Assembly: GCA_964574335.1 (NCBI GenBank)
Contig: CAZNNH010000011.1
Span: 1-64,000 of the forward strand
Reading direction: 5' to 3'
Source of the DNA: CAZNNH01 sp964574335
Lineage (GTDB): Bacteria > Acidobacteriota > Vicinamibacteria > Fen-336
DNA: 64,000 nt
The notes under the pieces are model-generated. The model was not told where the DNA came from, did no database searches, and saw only the letters and a program-made list of their open reading frames with translations. The position numbers and the translations under genes are program-made. Shown piece by piece: positions 15,529 to 24,085 of this stretch (the first letter of the stretch is position 1; each line of letters opens with the position of its first letter).

Positions 15529-17970
15529 ATGGTAGCGCAGATCTCGAGGCGGGCTGTGACTTGCCCGAGCCCGCTCGGCGACGCCGGCTCATACTATGAT
15601 GGCACTGTCTTGTCCCTGCTGCGACTCGAAGTATCCTCCCCGCGGGACCGTCGGGTCTCCGCCGCGCTGGCGGCACTGGTGGCGCTGGTGGCCTTCCTGC
15701 CCTTTGCCCGCGGCGTCTTCCGTGGCGAGACCTTCTACTTCCGCGACCTCGGCCGGCAGTTCTTTCCCGAGCGCGCGTTCGTGCTCGAAGGGCTGCGGGT
15801 CGGGGAGCTGCGCTTCTGGAACCCGTTGGTGCACGAGGGGGAGCCGTTGCTGCTGCCTCCCGTCGCCTATCCCTTGGACTTGCTTCAGGTGCTCTCGCCC
15901 GGCCCGGCCGGGCTCACGTTGTCGCTCGCCCTCCACCTGCCGCTGGCAGCGCTCGGCTTCACGCTGCTGACACGGCGGCTGGGACTCTCTCCGCTGGCCG
16001 GGGCCGGGGGCGCCCTCGTCTATGCCCTCGGAGGCTTCGCGCTGTCGTCGGTCAACCTCTACCTCTACGTCCAGGCGTTGGCCTGGGCGCCTTTGGTGGT
16101 GCTCGCGCTTCGAGAGGCCGCCCTCGGCGGGCCCCGCGCCTGGGCCTTCGGCGGCCTCGTCACCGCCGTGGCGCTCTCCACCGGCGGCGTCGAAGTCGTG
16201 GCCCAGGCGATGCTGATGGCGGTGGTGATCGTGGCGGGGCGGGTGCCGGCCCGCTTCGGCCGGCTGGCTGTGGCGATCGTCCTGGGGGCGGCCTTGTGTG
16301 GTCCGACGCTGCTGGTGATGGGGGCCCAGCTCGGGGGCAGCGCTCGCGCCGCCGGCTTCTCGGTGCGTCAGGCGCTCGGCTTCTCGGTGCATCCGGTCAC
16401 CCTGCTTCAAGTGGTGGTGGCAGGCCTGCTCGGCGACCCCGCCAACCTCGTCGATCGTTTCTGGGGGGTCCGCTTCTTCGAAGCGATGCCCTACTTCCTG
16501 AGCCTCTATCTGGGCTGTCTCGCGCTGGCGTTCGCCGTTCTCGGGTTGCGCTTCGCTCCCCGCCTCGGGGCCCGCATCGCGCTGCTCGTGGGGCTTGCCC
16601 TCCTGGTCTCGCTCGGTCGGTACGCCCGGCTGGACCTCCTGATCGAGGCGGTGCCGGCCTTCAGGGCCTTCCGCTACCCGGCCAAGGCCTTCTTCACCGT
16701 CCACCTCGGGGTGGCGCTCCTGGCCGCCCTGGGCGTCCACGCCCTGGGCCAGCCGGGGCGCCGTGCCTGGTCTTGGCTGACCGTGACCGCCGGCGCGGCC
16801 GGGGGGCTGCTGGTTGCCGCCCCGCTGTTGCCCCGCCTGTTGCCGGCGACCACCTCTCGGCTCCTGCAGGTGCTGGTGGCCGACTTCTCCGCTCCGGCCC
16901 GATACCAGCAGGCCCGCTTCGTGCTCTGGGACGCCTTCATGGGCGGTCTGCTGGCGGCAGCAGGCGGCCTGATCGCCGCGCTGGTCCTGACGCGGAAGCT
17001 CAAGCCCCAGCTCGGGGGCCTGGCGGTGGTTTCGCTCCTGGCGATCGACCTGCTGCGGGCCGGCGCCGGTCTCAACCCCACTGCCCGGCCGTCGTTTTTC
17101 GACCTCTCCCCCGAGATGGCCGGAGCGACGAGACGGCTGCGCCAGGAGGGAGGGCGGGTCTTCTCCTGCGATCCGGAGCTGGGCGAGGCCTACTGGCAGG
17201 CCCGCCGGCGCTACCCGGGCAGCGCCGAGGTCTGGACCAGCGCCGTCCTCATGGAGACCCTCACTCCGTACTTCAACCTGCCGTACCACGTCTCGACCGC
17301 GTACGGCCGCGACCTCAAGATGGTGATCCCGGAGCACCGCATCCTGCCCCCCAAGCTGGCGGGCTGCAAGGATTTTGCAGCCATCGCCGAGGGCCTGCGA
17401 GAGGCCGGCGTCGCCCACGTGGTGAGCCTCGACCCCCTCAAGCACGAGCGCCTCCGGCTCCGGGAAGTTCTCGAACCCAGGCGCCTGGCCCCGGTCGCGA
17501 TCTACGTCTACGACCTGGACCAGCCGCTGCCGCTCCGTTTCGTGGCCAGCCAGGTGGTGCCGGTCGCCGACCGCGATTCCGCCGAGCGTGTGGCCGCCCA
17601 ACCCGGCTTCCAAGAGGCGGGCTCCGTCGCGGTCGAGGCCGGGCTCGAGATCGCTCCGGGCGTGAGAGGCAGCGTCGAGGCTTCGAGCGAGCGCTCCGGA
17701 CGGATCGAGCTTCAGGTGGAGTCCGATGGTGAGAGCGTGGTGGTGCTGCGCGAGGCCTACGCCCCGGGCTGGCGGGCGTTCGTGGACGGTCGGGAGGTCC
17801 CGCTGCTGCGGGCCGACGGTCGCCACCGGGCGGTGGCCATCCCCGCCGGCCGGAGCCACGTCGTGCTGAGCTACTGGCCGCCCGGGCTCGTCGGTGGCCT
17901 GGTCGGGCTGGCGCTGGGAGGTGTGGCCGTCGTCCTTCTGTGGCGGCGCGGTGACCCCCGGAAGGGTTGA
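15529..17970 (+). CDS. YfhO-family polytopic membrane protein (copy 2)
   Basis: Close paralogue of copy 1, with FARGVFRGETFYFRDLGRQF, NPLVHEGEPLLLPPVAYPLDLL, a dozen helices, and the C-terminal module EAYAPGWRAFVDGREVP...GRHRAVAIPAGRSHVVLSYW. It ends cleanly after LLWRRGDPRKG, showing where the family normally stops. ATG 15529 gives 813 residues, but TTG 15610 begins the hydrophobic domain more naturally. A TATGAT hexamer (15595-15600) lies 9 nt before that TTG, suggesting a nearly leaderless transcript. It is transcribed divergently from the wecE operon. Role inferred as GT-C-type sugar transfer or glycan export. Confidence 0.8.
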   Translation: MVAQISRRAVTCPSPLGDAGSYYDGTVLSLLRLEVSSPRDRRVSAALAALVALVAFLPFARGVFRGETFYFRDLGRQFFPERAFVLEGLRVGELRFWNPLVHEGEPLLLPPVAYPLDLLQVLSPGPAGLTLSLALHLPLAALGFTLLTRRLGLSPLAGAGGALVYALGGFALSSVNLYLYVQALAWAPLVVLALREAALGGPRAWAFGGLVTAVALSTGGVEVVAQAMLMAVVIVAGRVPARFGRLAVAIVLGAALCGPTLLVMGAQLGGSARAAGFSVRQALGFSVHPVTLLQVVVAGLLGDPANLVDRFWGVRFFEAMPYFLSLYLGCLALAFAVLGLRFAPRLGARIALLVGLALLVSLGRYARLDLLIEAVPAFRAFRYPAKAFFTVHLGVALLAALGVHALGQPGRRAWSWLTVTAGAAGGLLVAAPLLPRLLPATTSRLLQVLVADFSAPARYQQARFVLWDAFMGGLLAAAGGLIAALVLTRKLKPQLGGLAVVSLLAIDLLRAGAGLNPTARPSFFDLSPEMAGATRRLRQEGGRVFSCDPELGEAYWQARRRYPGSAEVWTSAVLMETLTPYFNLPYHVSTAYGRDLKMVIPEHRILPPKLAGCKDFAAIAEGLREAGVAHVVSLDPLKHERLRLREVLEPRRLAPVAIYVYDLDQPLPLRFVASQVVPVADRDSAERVAAQPGFQEAGSVAVEAGLEIAPGVRGSVEASSERSGRIELQVESDGESVVVLREAYAPGWRAFVDGREVPLLRADGRHRAVAIPAGRSHVVLSYWPPGLVGGLVGLALGGVAVVLLWRRGDPRKG

Positions 17971-18076
17971 GGCGGCCCGGCACCGGACCTGCGCTCGCCG
18001 GCCCGGGCGCCGCGAGATCGGAGGGCCGCCCAGGCGTGCTGCCGGGACCGCGAAGGCGGTTCGGTCCGGCTCGTGC

Positions 18077-18106
18077 TTGACACTCGTCCGCCACCCGCGG
18101 TAGCAT
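18077..18106 (+). promoter_or_regulatory. Sigma-70-type promoter for the pilB operon
   Basis: A perfect -35 TTGACA at 18077-18082 and TAGCAT at 18101-18106 are separated by 18 nt. It is the only good match in the 293-nt spacer before pilB. Transcription would start near 18113, leaving an untranslated leader of about 150 nt. Confidence 0.6.
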
Positions 18107-18112
18107 CCCCAG

Positions 18113-18263
18113 ACGTAACTATCAGAGAATGCTAGACCTGTTGGGTCGCCAGTGCTTCGTCTGAGCCAACCTCCAGCCGCCGTGGGACGCGCCCCGGGGC
18201 CCGGCGACGGCCGGGATCCGGGCACCGAGGCGTCCCTCTGCTAGGCCCCGATCGAGAAGGACG
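18113..18263 (+). other. Long structured 5' leader of pilB
   Basis: GGGACGC near 18184 pairs with GCGTCCC near 18231, enclosing further GC-rich inverted repeats (CCCCGGGG, GCCCGG/CCGGGC). The leader could be regulatory. I looked for the class I c-di-GMP aptamer and did not find its CAGGGCAAACC core. GAAGGA lies six bases before the pilB ATG. Confidence 0.35.
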
Positions 18264-20099
18264 ATGCCCGTCAAGCTAGGTGAGCTGCTGCTCAAGGAGA
18301 ACATGGTCACCCCCGAGCAGCTCCAAGAGGCTCTCGCCCACCAGAAGGCCAACGGGGGGAAGCTCGGAAGGGCGTTCGTGGTCCTCGGCTACGTGCGCGA
18401 CGAGGAGATCACCAGCCTGCTCTCAAGGCAGTACGGGGTCCCTTCGATCAACCTCGACCACTTCGAGGTCGACCCCGCGATCATCAAGATCATCCCCTCG
18501 GAGACCTGCCGCAAGTACCAGATCCTGCCGCTGTCCCGATCGGGGGCCACCCTCACCATCGCCATGGCCGATCCCACCAACGTCTTCGCCATGGACGACA
18601 TCAAGTTCATGACGGGGTACAACGTGGAGCCGGTGGTGGCCTCCGAGGCGTCACTCGAGGACGCGATCGAGAAGTACTACGGGTCGACCCGCTCCCTGCA
18701 GCTCAAGCAGGACATCGCGATGGGCGGCAGCGGTCTCGGCCTCGGCGCGGCCCCGAGCCTCAAGGAGATGATGGACGGGCCGGGGCTGACCCTCGACGAC
18801 ATGGCTTCCGTCGGGCTCTCCGAGGTGGACATCGACGCCATCGGCGAAGAAGAGGCCGACGTCGAGCAGGTCTCCACCGAGGACGACGAGATCGACCTGG
18901 CCGGCCTGGCCCGCTCCTCCGAGGCGGCGCCGGTGATCAAGCTGGCCAACGTGCTGCTCGTCGACTCCCTCAAGCGGGGCGCCTCTGACATCCACATCGA
19001 GCCCTACGAGAAGGAGTTCCGGGTCAGGTTCCGGATCGACGGCCTGCTCTACAACGTGATGGCGCTGCCGATGCGGCTGCGGGACCCGCTCACCTCGCGC
19101 ATCAAGATCATGGCCAAGCTGGACATCTCGGAGAAGCGGCTCCCCCAGGACGGCCGGATCAAGATCCGTCTGAAGGTCGAGGACCGCAGCCGCGACGTGG
19201 ACTTCCGGGTCTCCAGCCTGCCCACCCTGTGGGGTGAGAAGATCGTGATGCGGCTGCTCGACAAGTCGAAGCTGATGCTGGACATGACCAAGCTCGGCTT
19301 CGAGGTGGAGTCGCTCGAGAAGTTCAAGCGGGCGATCGCCAAGCCGTATGGGATCGTGCTGGTCACCGGGCCCACCGGGTCGGGCAAGACCAACACCCTC
19401 TACTCCGCGATCGCCTCTCTGAACAAGCCGGACACCAACATCATGACCGCCGAGGACCCGGTGGAGTTCAACCTGGCGGGGATCAACCAGGTCCAGATCC
19501 GCGACAACATCGGCCTCAACTTCGCGGCGGCGCTGCGCTCCTTCCTGCGTCAAGACCCCAACACCATCCTGGTGGGCGAGATCCGAGACTACGAGACGGC
19601 CGAGATCGCGGTCAAGGCGGCGCTGACCGGACACCTGGTGCTCTCGACGCTGCACACCAACGACGCCCCCTCGACCATCTCGCGGCTGGTGAACATGGGG
19701 ATCGAGCCGTTCCTGGTGGGGACGGCGGTGAACCTGATCCAGGCCCAGCGGCTGATCCGGCGCATCTGCAACTCCTGCAAGGAGGAGGTCCACGACGTTC
19801 CGCAGCAGACCCTCCTTGAGGTGGGCTTCGCCCCCGAGGAAAGCGCCGGCCTCAAGCTGTACAAAGGGCGCGGCTGCGGCGCCTGCAACGGCACCGGCTA
19901 CAAGGGCCGGGTGGGCCTGTACGAGGTGATGGAGATCAGCGAGGGGATCCGCGACCTGATCATGGTCGGGGCCACCTCGGTCGAGCTCAAGAGGAAGGCG
20001 ATAGAGGAGGGGATGCTCACCTTGCGCCAGAGCGGGCTGGAGAAGATCAAGCAGGGCATCACCACGATCGAGGAAGTCCTCAGGGAAACCGTGCTCTAG
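18264..20099 (+). CDS. pilB: Type IV pilus extension ATPase PilB
   Basis: 611 residues, the usual PilB length; drives pilus assembly by hexameric ATP hydrolysis at the inner membrane. The N terminus has two 24-residue MshEN-type motifs (K4-Q27 and K33-Q56, each starting KLG and ending LxxQ), a known c-di-GMP-binding arrangement. The ATPase core has Walker A GPTGSGKT (about 369-376), TAEDPVEF, Walker B ILVGEIRD and HTNDAPS. A zinc-binding tetracysteine site follows (CNSC...CGAC). It starts the operon pilB-pilT-pilC-pilS, with pilT 11 nt downstream. Confidence 0.97.
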   Translation: MPVKLGELLLKENMVTPEQLQEALAHQKANGGKLGRAFVVLGYVRDEEITSLLSRQYGVPSINLDHFEVDPAIIKIIPSETCRKYQILPLSRSGATLTIAMADPTNVFAMDDIKFMTGYNVEPVVASEASLEDAIEKYYGSTRSLQLKQDIAMGGSGLGLGAAPSLKEMMDGPGLTLDDMASVGLSEVDIDAIGEEEADVEQVSTEDDEIDLAGLARSSEAAPVIKLANVLLVDSLKRGASDIHIEPYEKEFRVRFRIDGLLYNVMALPMRLRDPLTSRIKIMAKLDISEKRLPQDGRIKIRLKVEDRSRDVDFRVSSLPTLWGEKIVMRLLDKSKLMLDMTKLGFEVESLEKFKRAIAKPYGIVLVTGPTGSGKTNTLYSAIASLNKPDTNIMTAEDPVEFNLAGINQVQIRDNIGLNFAAALRSFLRQDPNTILVGEIRDYETAEIAVKAALTGHLVLSTLHTNDAPSTISRLVNMGIEPFLVGTAVNLIQAQRLIRRICNSCKEEVHDVPQQTLLEVGFAPEESAGLKLYKGRGCGACNGTGYKGRVGLYEVMEISEGIRDLIMVGATSVELKRKAIEEGMLTLRQSGLEKIKQGITTIEEVLRETVL

Positions 20100-20110
20100 G
20101 AGGTGGGAAC

Positions 20111-21241
20111 TTGGCCGTCAGCCTTCACCAGCTTCTCAAGACCATGACCGAGATGGGGGGCAGTGACCTCCACATCACCACCAACTCGGCCCCCCAGATC
20201 CGCGTCGACGGGAAGCTCCGGCCGCTCGACATCCCGCCGATGACCGCGGTGGACACCAAGCAGCTCGCCTACAGCGTGCTGACTGACGCCCAGAAGCACC
20301 GCTTCGAGGAGAACCTGGAGCTCGACTTCAGCTTCGGCATCAAGGGGCTGGCGCGCTTCCGCGCCAACGTGTTCATGCAGCGCGGCGCCGTGGCGGCGGT
20401 GTACCGGACCATCCCGTACGAGATCAAGACCTTCAAGGACCTGGGGCTGCCCCCGGTGATCGCCCAGGTCTGCGAGAAGCCGCGCGGGCTGGTGCTGGTG
20501 ACCGGCCCCACCGGCTCCGGCAAGTCCACCACCCTGGCGGCGATGCTGGACAAGATCAACAACGAGCGGCACGAGCACATGATCACCGTAGAGGACCCGA
20601 TCGAGTACCTCCACCAGCACAAGAAGTGCCTGGTCAACCAGCGCGAGCTCCACGCCGACACCCACTCGTTCTCCAACGCCCTGCGGGCCGCCCTCCGTGA
20701 GGATCCCGACGTGGTGCTGATCGGTGAGATGCGCGACCTGGAGACCATCGAGGCGGCGCTGCGGATCGCCGAGACCGGACACCTCACCTTCGGGACCCTG
20801 CACACCAACTCGGCGGCCCAGACCATCAACCGCATCATCGACGTCTTCCCCGCCCACCAGCAGGCCCAGATCCGGGCCCAGCTTTCGCTGGTGGTCGAGG
20901 GGATCATGTGCCAGGCGCTCCTGCCCAAGGCCAGTGGCAGCGGCCGCTGCCTGTCGATGGAGATCATGATTCCCAACTCGGCGATCCGGAACCTGATCCG
21001 GGAGGACAAGGTCCACCAGATCTACTCGACGATGCAGACCGGGCAGGAGAAGTTCGGGATGCAGACGTTCAACCAGAGCCTGGCCGACCTCTACTTCCGG
21101 AAGCAGATCACGCTGCAGACCGCGTTGCAGCGCAGCTCGCTTCCCGACGAGCTGCAGGAGATGATCAACCGTGGCGCCGGCCTGGCCACGCCACAGGGTG
21201 GCCGGCCCGGGGCGCCGGCGCGGCCGCCTTATCGGCGGTAG
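20111..21241 (+). CDS. pilT: Type IV pilus retraction ATPase PilT
   Basis: 376 residues, starting LHQLLKTMTEMGGSDLHITT. Contains Walker A GPTGSGKS (about residue 131), the Asp box TVEDPIEYLHQHKKCLVNQRE, Walker B VVLIGEMRDLETI, the HTNSAAQTI histidine box, and the C-terminal AIRNLIRE motif needed for retraction in Pseudomonas PilT. TTG 20111 is the start because a strong AGGAGGT (20098-20104) lies six bases before it, overlapping the end of pilB. It depolymerises pili for twitching motility. Confidence 0.96.
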   Translation: MAVSLHQLLKTMTEMGGSDLHITTNSAPQIRVDGKLRPLDIPPMTAVDTKQLAYSVLTDAQKHRFEENLELDFSFGIKGLARFRANVFMQRGAVAAVYRTIPYEIKTFKDLGLPPVIAQVCEKPRGLVLVTGPTGSGKSTTLAAMLDKINNERHEHMITVEDPIEYLHQHKKCLVNQRELHADTHSFSNALRAALREDPDVVLIGEMRDLETIEAALRIAETGHLTFGTLHTNSAAQTINRIIDVFPAHQQAQIRAQLSLVVEGIMCQALLPKASGSGRCLSMEIMIPNSAIRNLIREDKVHQIYSTMQTGQEKFGMQTFNQSLADLYFRKQITLQTALQRSSLPDELQEMINRGAGLATPQGGRPGAPARPPYRR

Positions 21242-21261
21242 CCTCAGGATAGGAGGATCCC

Positions 21262-22374
21262 ATGCCTGCTTCCGTCTCCGCCGCGAAGAGCTCGGCCGCC
21301 GCCAAGCCCAAGGCCAAAGCCGCCGTCAAGGTCGCGGGCTCGGTAAAAGCAAAGGACCTCGCCATCTTCACCCGCCAGTTCTCGGTCATGATCGACGCTG
21401 GCCTCCCGCTGGTCCAGTGCCTGGAGATCCTGGGGGCGTCCAACGACAACAAGACGTTCGCCAAGATTCTCACCATGACCCGGCAGGACGTCGAGAGCGG
21501 CGCCAGCCTGGCCGACGCCATGCGCAAGCACCCCAAGGCCTTCGACGAGCTGTTCTGCAACATGATCGCGGCCGGCGAAGCCGGCGGTATCCTCGACACC
21601 ATCCTCAAGCGGCTGGCCACCTACATCGAGAAGGCGGTCAAGCTGCAGGCCCAGGTGACGGGCGCGATGGTCTATCCGGTGGCGGTGATCTGCATCGCCG
21701 GCCTGGTGATCGCGATCATCCTGTGGAAGGTGATCCCGACCTTCGCCCAGATGTTCTCCGGCCTGGGTGCCGACCTGCCGCTGCCCACCAAGATCGTCAT
21801 CTGGCTGTCGAACTGGTTCGTCCGCACCCTTCCCTTCCTCGTCGTCGGGATCGTGGTCGGCTGGTTCGCCTTCAAGCGCTACTACGCCACCTACGGGGGG
21901 CGCCGGGTGGTGGACAAGACGATGCTGAGGATGCCGGTGATGGGCATCCTGTTCCAGAAGATCGCGGTGGCCAAGTTCTGCCGGACCCTCTCCACCTTGA
22001 TCGCGTCGGGCGTGCCGATCCTGGACGGGCTCGAGATCACCGCCAAGACCGCCGGCAACGCCATCATCGAGGACGCCATCATGGCGGTCCGGAGAGCGGT
22101 GGAGGGCGGCTTGACCGTGGCCCAGCCCCTCAAGGAATCCGGCATCTTCCCGCCGATGGTGGTGCAGATGATCGGCGTGGGCGAGCAGACCGGCGCCATG
22201 GACGCCATGCTCTCCAAGATCGCCGACTTCTACGAGGAAGAGGTGGATCAGGCGGTGGCCAACCTGCTGACCCTGATGGAGCCGCTGATGATCCTGTTCC
22301 TGGGGGGCACCGTCGGCGGCATCGTGATCGCGATGTACATGCCGCTGTTCGCGATGATCAGCCAGCTCAGCTAG
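21262..22374 (+). CDS. pilC: Type IV pilus inner-membrane platform protein PilC
   Basis: Two GspF domains (residues ~35-160 and ~240-360), each with an FTRQFSVMIDAGLPLVQCL or FCRTLSTLIASGVPILDGL opening. Three membrane helices (VAVICIAGLVIAIILWKVIP, FLVVGIVVGWFAF, MILFLGGTVGGIVIAMYMPLF) and the terminal PLFAMISQLS complete the fold. 370 residues is slightly short because the N-terminal lead is brief and lysine/alanine-rich. AGGAGG at 21251 precedes ATG 21262. PilC couples the PilB/PilT motors to the pilin pool. Confidence 0.96.
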   Translation: MPASVSAAKSSAAAKPKAKAAVKVAGSVKAKDLAIFTRQFSVMIDAGLPLVQCLEILGASNDNKTFAKILTMTRQDVESGASLADAMRKHPKAFDELFCNMIAAGEAGGILDTILKRLATYIEKAVKLQAQVTGAMVYPVAVICIAGLVIAIILWKVIPTFAQMFSGLGADLPLPTKIVIWLSNWFVRTLPFLVVGIVVGWFAFKRYYATYGGRRVVDKTMLRMPVMGILFQKIAVAKFCRTLSTLIASGVPILDGLEITAKTAGNAIIEDAIMAVRRAVEGGLTVAQPLKESGIFPPMVVQMIGVGEQTGAMDAMLSKIADFYEEEVDQAVANLLTLMEPLMILFLGGTVGGIVIAMYMPLFAMISQLS

Positions 22375-22385
22375 GGTCGGCCGTG

Positions 22386-24047
22386 ATGTCCTCCGCGCCC
22401 GTTGCCGACGAGATCGGCACAGGCACGAGCCTGGAGCGCCTCAAGCACCTGATGGGCTTCAGGCTGGTGATCGTCACCACCCTGCTGCTGACGGCCGCCT
22501 CGGTGGAGGCGGTCTCCCACGACCTGCTCGAGGTCAACCCGCTCTACATCCTGATCGGGGTGACCTATGCGATGACGGTGCTGCACGCCGTCGGGCTGGC
22601 GCTCCTGCCCTATCGGGTGCAGGTCTACGCCCAGGTCATCGGCGATCTGCTCATGATCACCGGCCTCGTCTACCTCACCGGCGGCATCCGAACCGGGTTC
22701 ATCTTGCTGTATCCCCTCTCCACCCTCTCCGGCAGCGTGCTGCTCCACCGTGGCCGGGGGATCTCTTTCGCCGTCCTGGCCACCGCCTTCTATGCCTCGT
22801 TGCTGTCCCTGGTGCGCCTGGAGAAGGTCCCGCCTCAGGGGCTGTCCGATGTCCTCATCCTCTCCTCCCAGCACCTTCTCTACTCGGTCTTCGTCACCGG
22901 CGTGATCTGCGCGGTGGTGGCGATGACGGGCTCCTACCTCTCCCAGCGGCTCTCCACGGTGGGCGAGCGCCTGGAGCAGGCCTCGGAGCAGGTGGCCGAC
23001 CTGCAGGAGTTCAACCGGCTGGTGGTGGAGAGCATGCAGAGCGGCCTGGTGATCAGCGACGCCACCGGACGTGTCCGCTCGATCAACGAGTTCGGGGCAC
23101 GGCTGCTGGACCTGCCGCAGGAGCGGGCGCGGGGCCGACAGCTCGAGGAGGTGTTCGGACCGGGGCTCCTCGATGCCCGTGGGCTCGAGCTGCGGGTCTC
23201 GGTTCGCGACCTGGCCCGGCTGGAGACCACCTACCGCAGGCCGGACGGGACCGACCTCGAGCTGGGTATCTCGCTGTCGCGCCTGGCCACCACCGGCGAT
23301 CCTGGCTTCCTGCTGGTCTTCCAGGACCTGACCCGTATCAAGAGCCTGGAGGAAGAGGTCCGCCTGAAGGAGAAGCTTGCCGCGGTGGGCGAGGTGGCGG
23401 CACACCTGGCCCACGAGATCCGCAACCCGCTGGGATCGATCAGCGGCTCGGCCCAGGTCCTGATGTCCGAGCCGGGCCTCTCGACCAGTCAGGAGCGGCT
23501 GCTGGCCATCATCAGGAAGGAGTCGCGGCGGCTCTCCGATACCCTCGATCAACTGCTGATGCAGGCGCGCTCGCCCTCGCCGCGACTGCGCCCTCTCGAC
23601 CTGGGGCCGGTGGTGGCAGAGGCGGTGACGCTGCTACGCAACGCTCCCGAGGTGGGCCCTCGGCACACGGTGAAGGCCGACAGCGATGGCGGTACCCACC
23701 TCTGCATGGCCGACCGCGACCAGGTGCTGCAGGTCTTCTGGAACCTGGCCCGCAACGGCTTGGAGGCGATGCCGGGGGGCGGTACCCTGCAGGTCGGGTT
23801 GCGTAGTACGTCGACCGAGGTGGTGCTGTCGGTTCGCGACCAGGGGCGCGGGATGGGGAGCGAGGAGCAGCGGCAGGTCTTCGAGCCCTTCCACAGCGGG
23901 TCCTCCATCGGGCTCGGGCTCGGCCTGGCCATCGTCTACCGCATCGTCAAGGCACACGCGGGCGACATCGATGTTCGCAGCGTCAGGGGAGAGGGAACCG
24001 AGGTCGAGGTGCGGCTGCCGGCGGTCTCGGCCGCGGTTCCCGCATGA
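22386..24047 (+). CDS. pilS: PilS-type sensor histidine kinase
   Basis: 553 residues. Six N-terminal membrane helices (up to about residue 180) precede a linker and a PAS domain (about 215-320, FNRLVVESMQSGLVISDATGRVRSIN). The kinase core has phospho-acceptor H343 in AHLAHEIRNPLGSISGS, N-box NLARNGLEA, and GLGLGLAIV. This is PilS of the PilSR system, which senses the pilin pool and controls pilA transcription through sigma-54. GTG 22383, one codon upstream, is an alternative start. Its partner regulator is 2.5 kb downstream, after an inserted YfhO gene. Confidence 0.9.
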   Translation: MSSAPVADEIGTGTSLERLKHLMGFRLVIVTTLLLTAASVEAVSHDLLEVNPLYILIGVTYAMTVLHAVGLALLPYRVQVYAQVIGDLLMITGLVYLTGGIRTGFILLYPLSTLSGSVLLHRGRGISFAVLATAFYASLLSLVRLEKVPPQGLSDVLILSSQHLLYSVFVTGVICAVVAMTGSYLSQRLSTVGERLEQASEQVADLQEFNRLVVESMQSGLVISDATGRVRSINEFGARLLDLPQERARGRQLEEVFGPGLLDARGLELRVSVRDLARLETTYRRPDGTDLELGISLSRLATTGDPGFLLVFQDLTRIKSLEEEVRLKEKLAAVGEVAAHLAHEIRNPLGSISGSAQVLMSEPGLSTSQERLLAIIRKESRRLSDTLDQLLMQARSPSPRLRPLDLGPVVAEAVTLLRNAPEVGPRHTVKADSDGGTHLCMADRDQVLQVFWNLARNGLEAMPGGGTLQVGLRSTSTEVVLSVRDQGRGMGSEEQRQVFEPFHSGSSIGLGLGLAIVYRIVKAHAGDIDVRSVRGEGTEVEVRLPAVSAAVPA

Positions 24048-24085
24048 GCCAGCGTCGCGGCTCAAGGTAAGATCCTCCTCCGAAC

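Noticed and set aside
18113..18263. c-di-GMP-I (GEMM) riboswitch before pilB
   Set aside because: GGGACGC is present, but the conserved CAGGGCAAACC core and the GNRA-type P2 loop are not.
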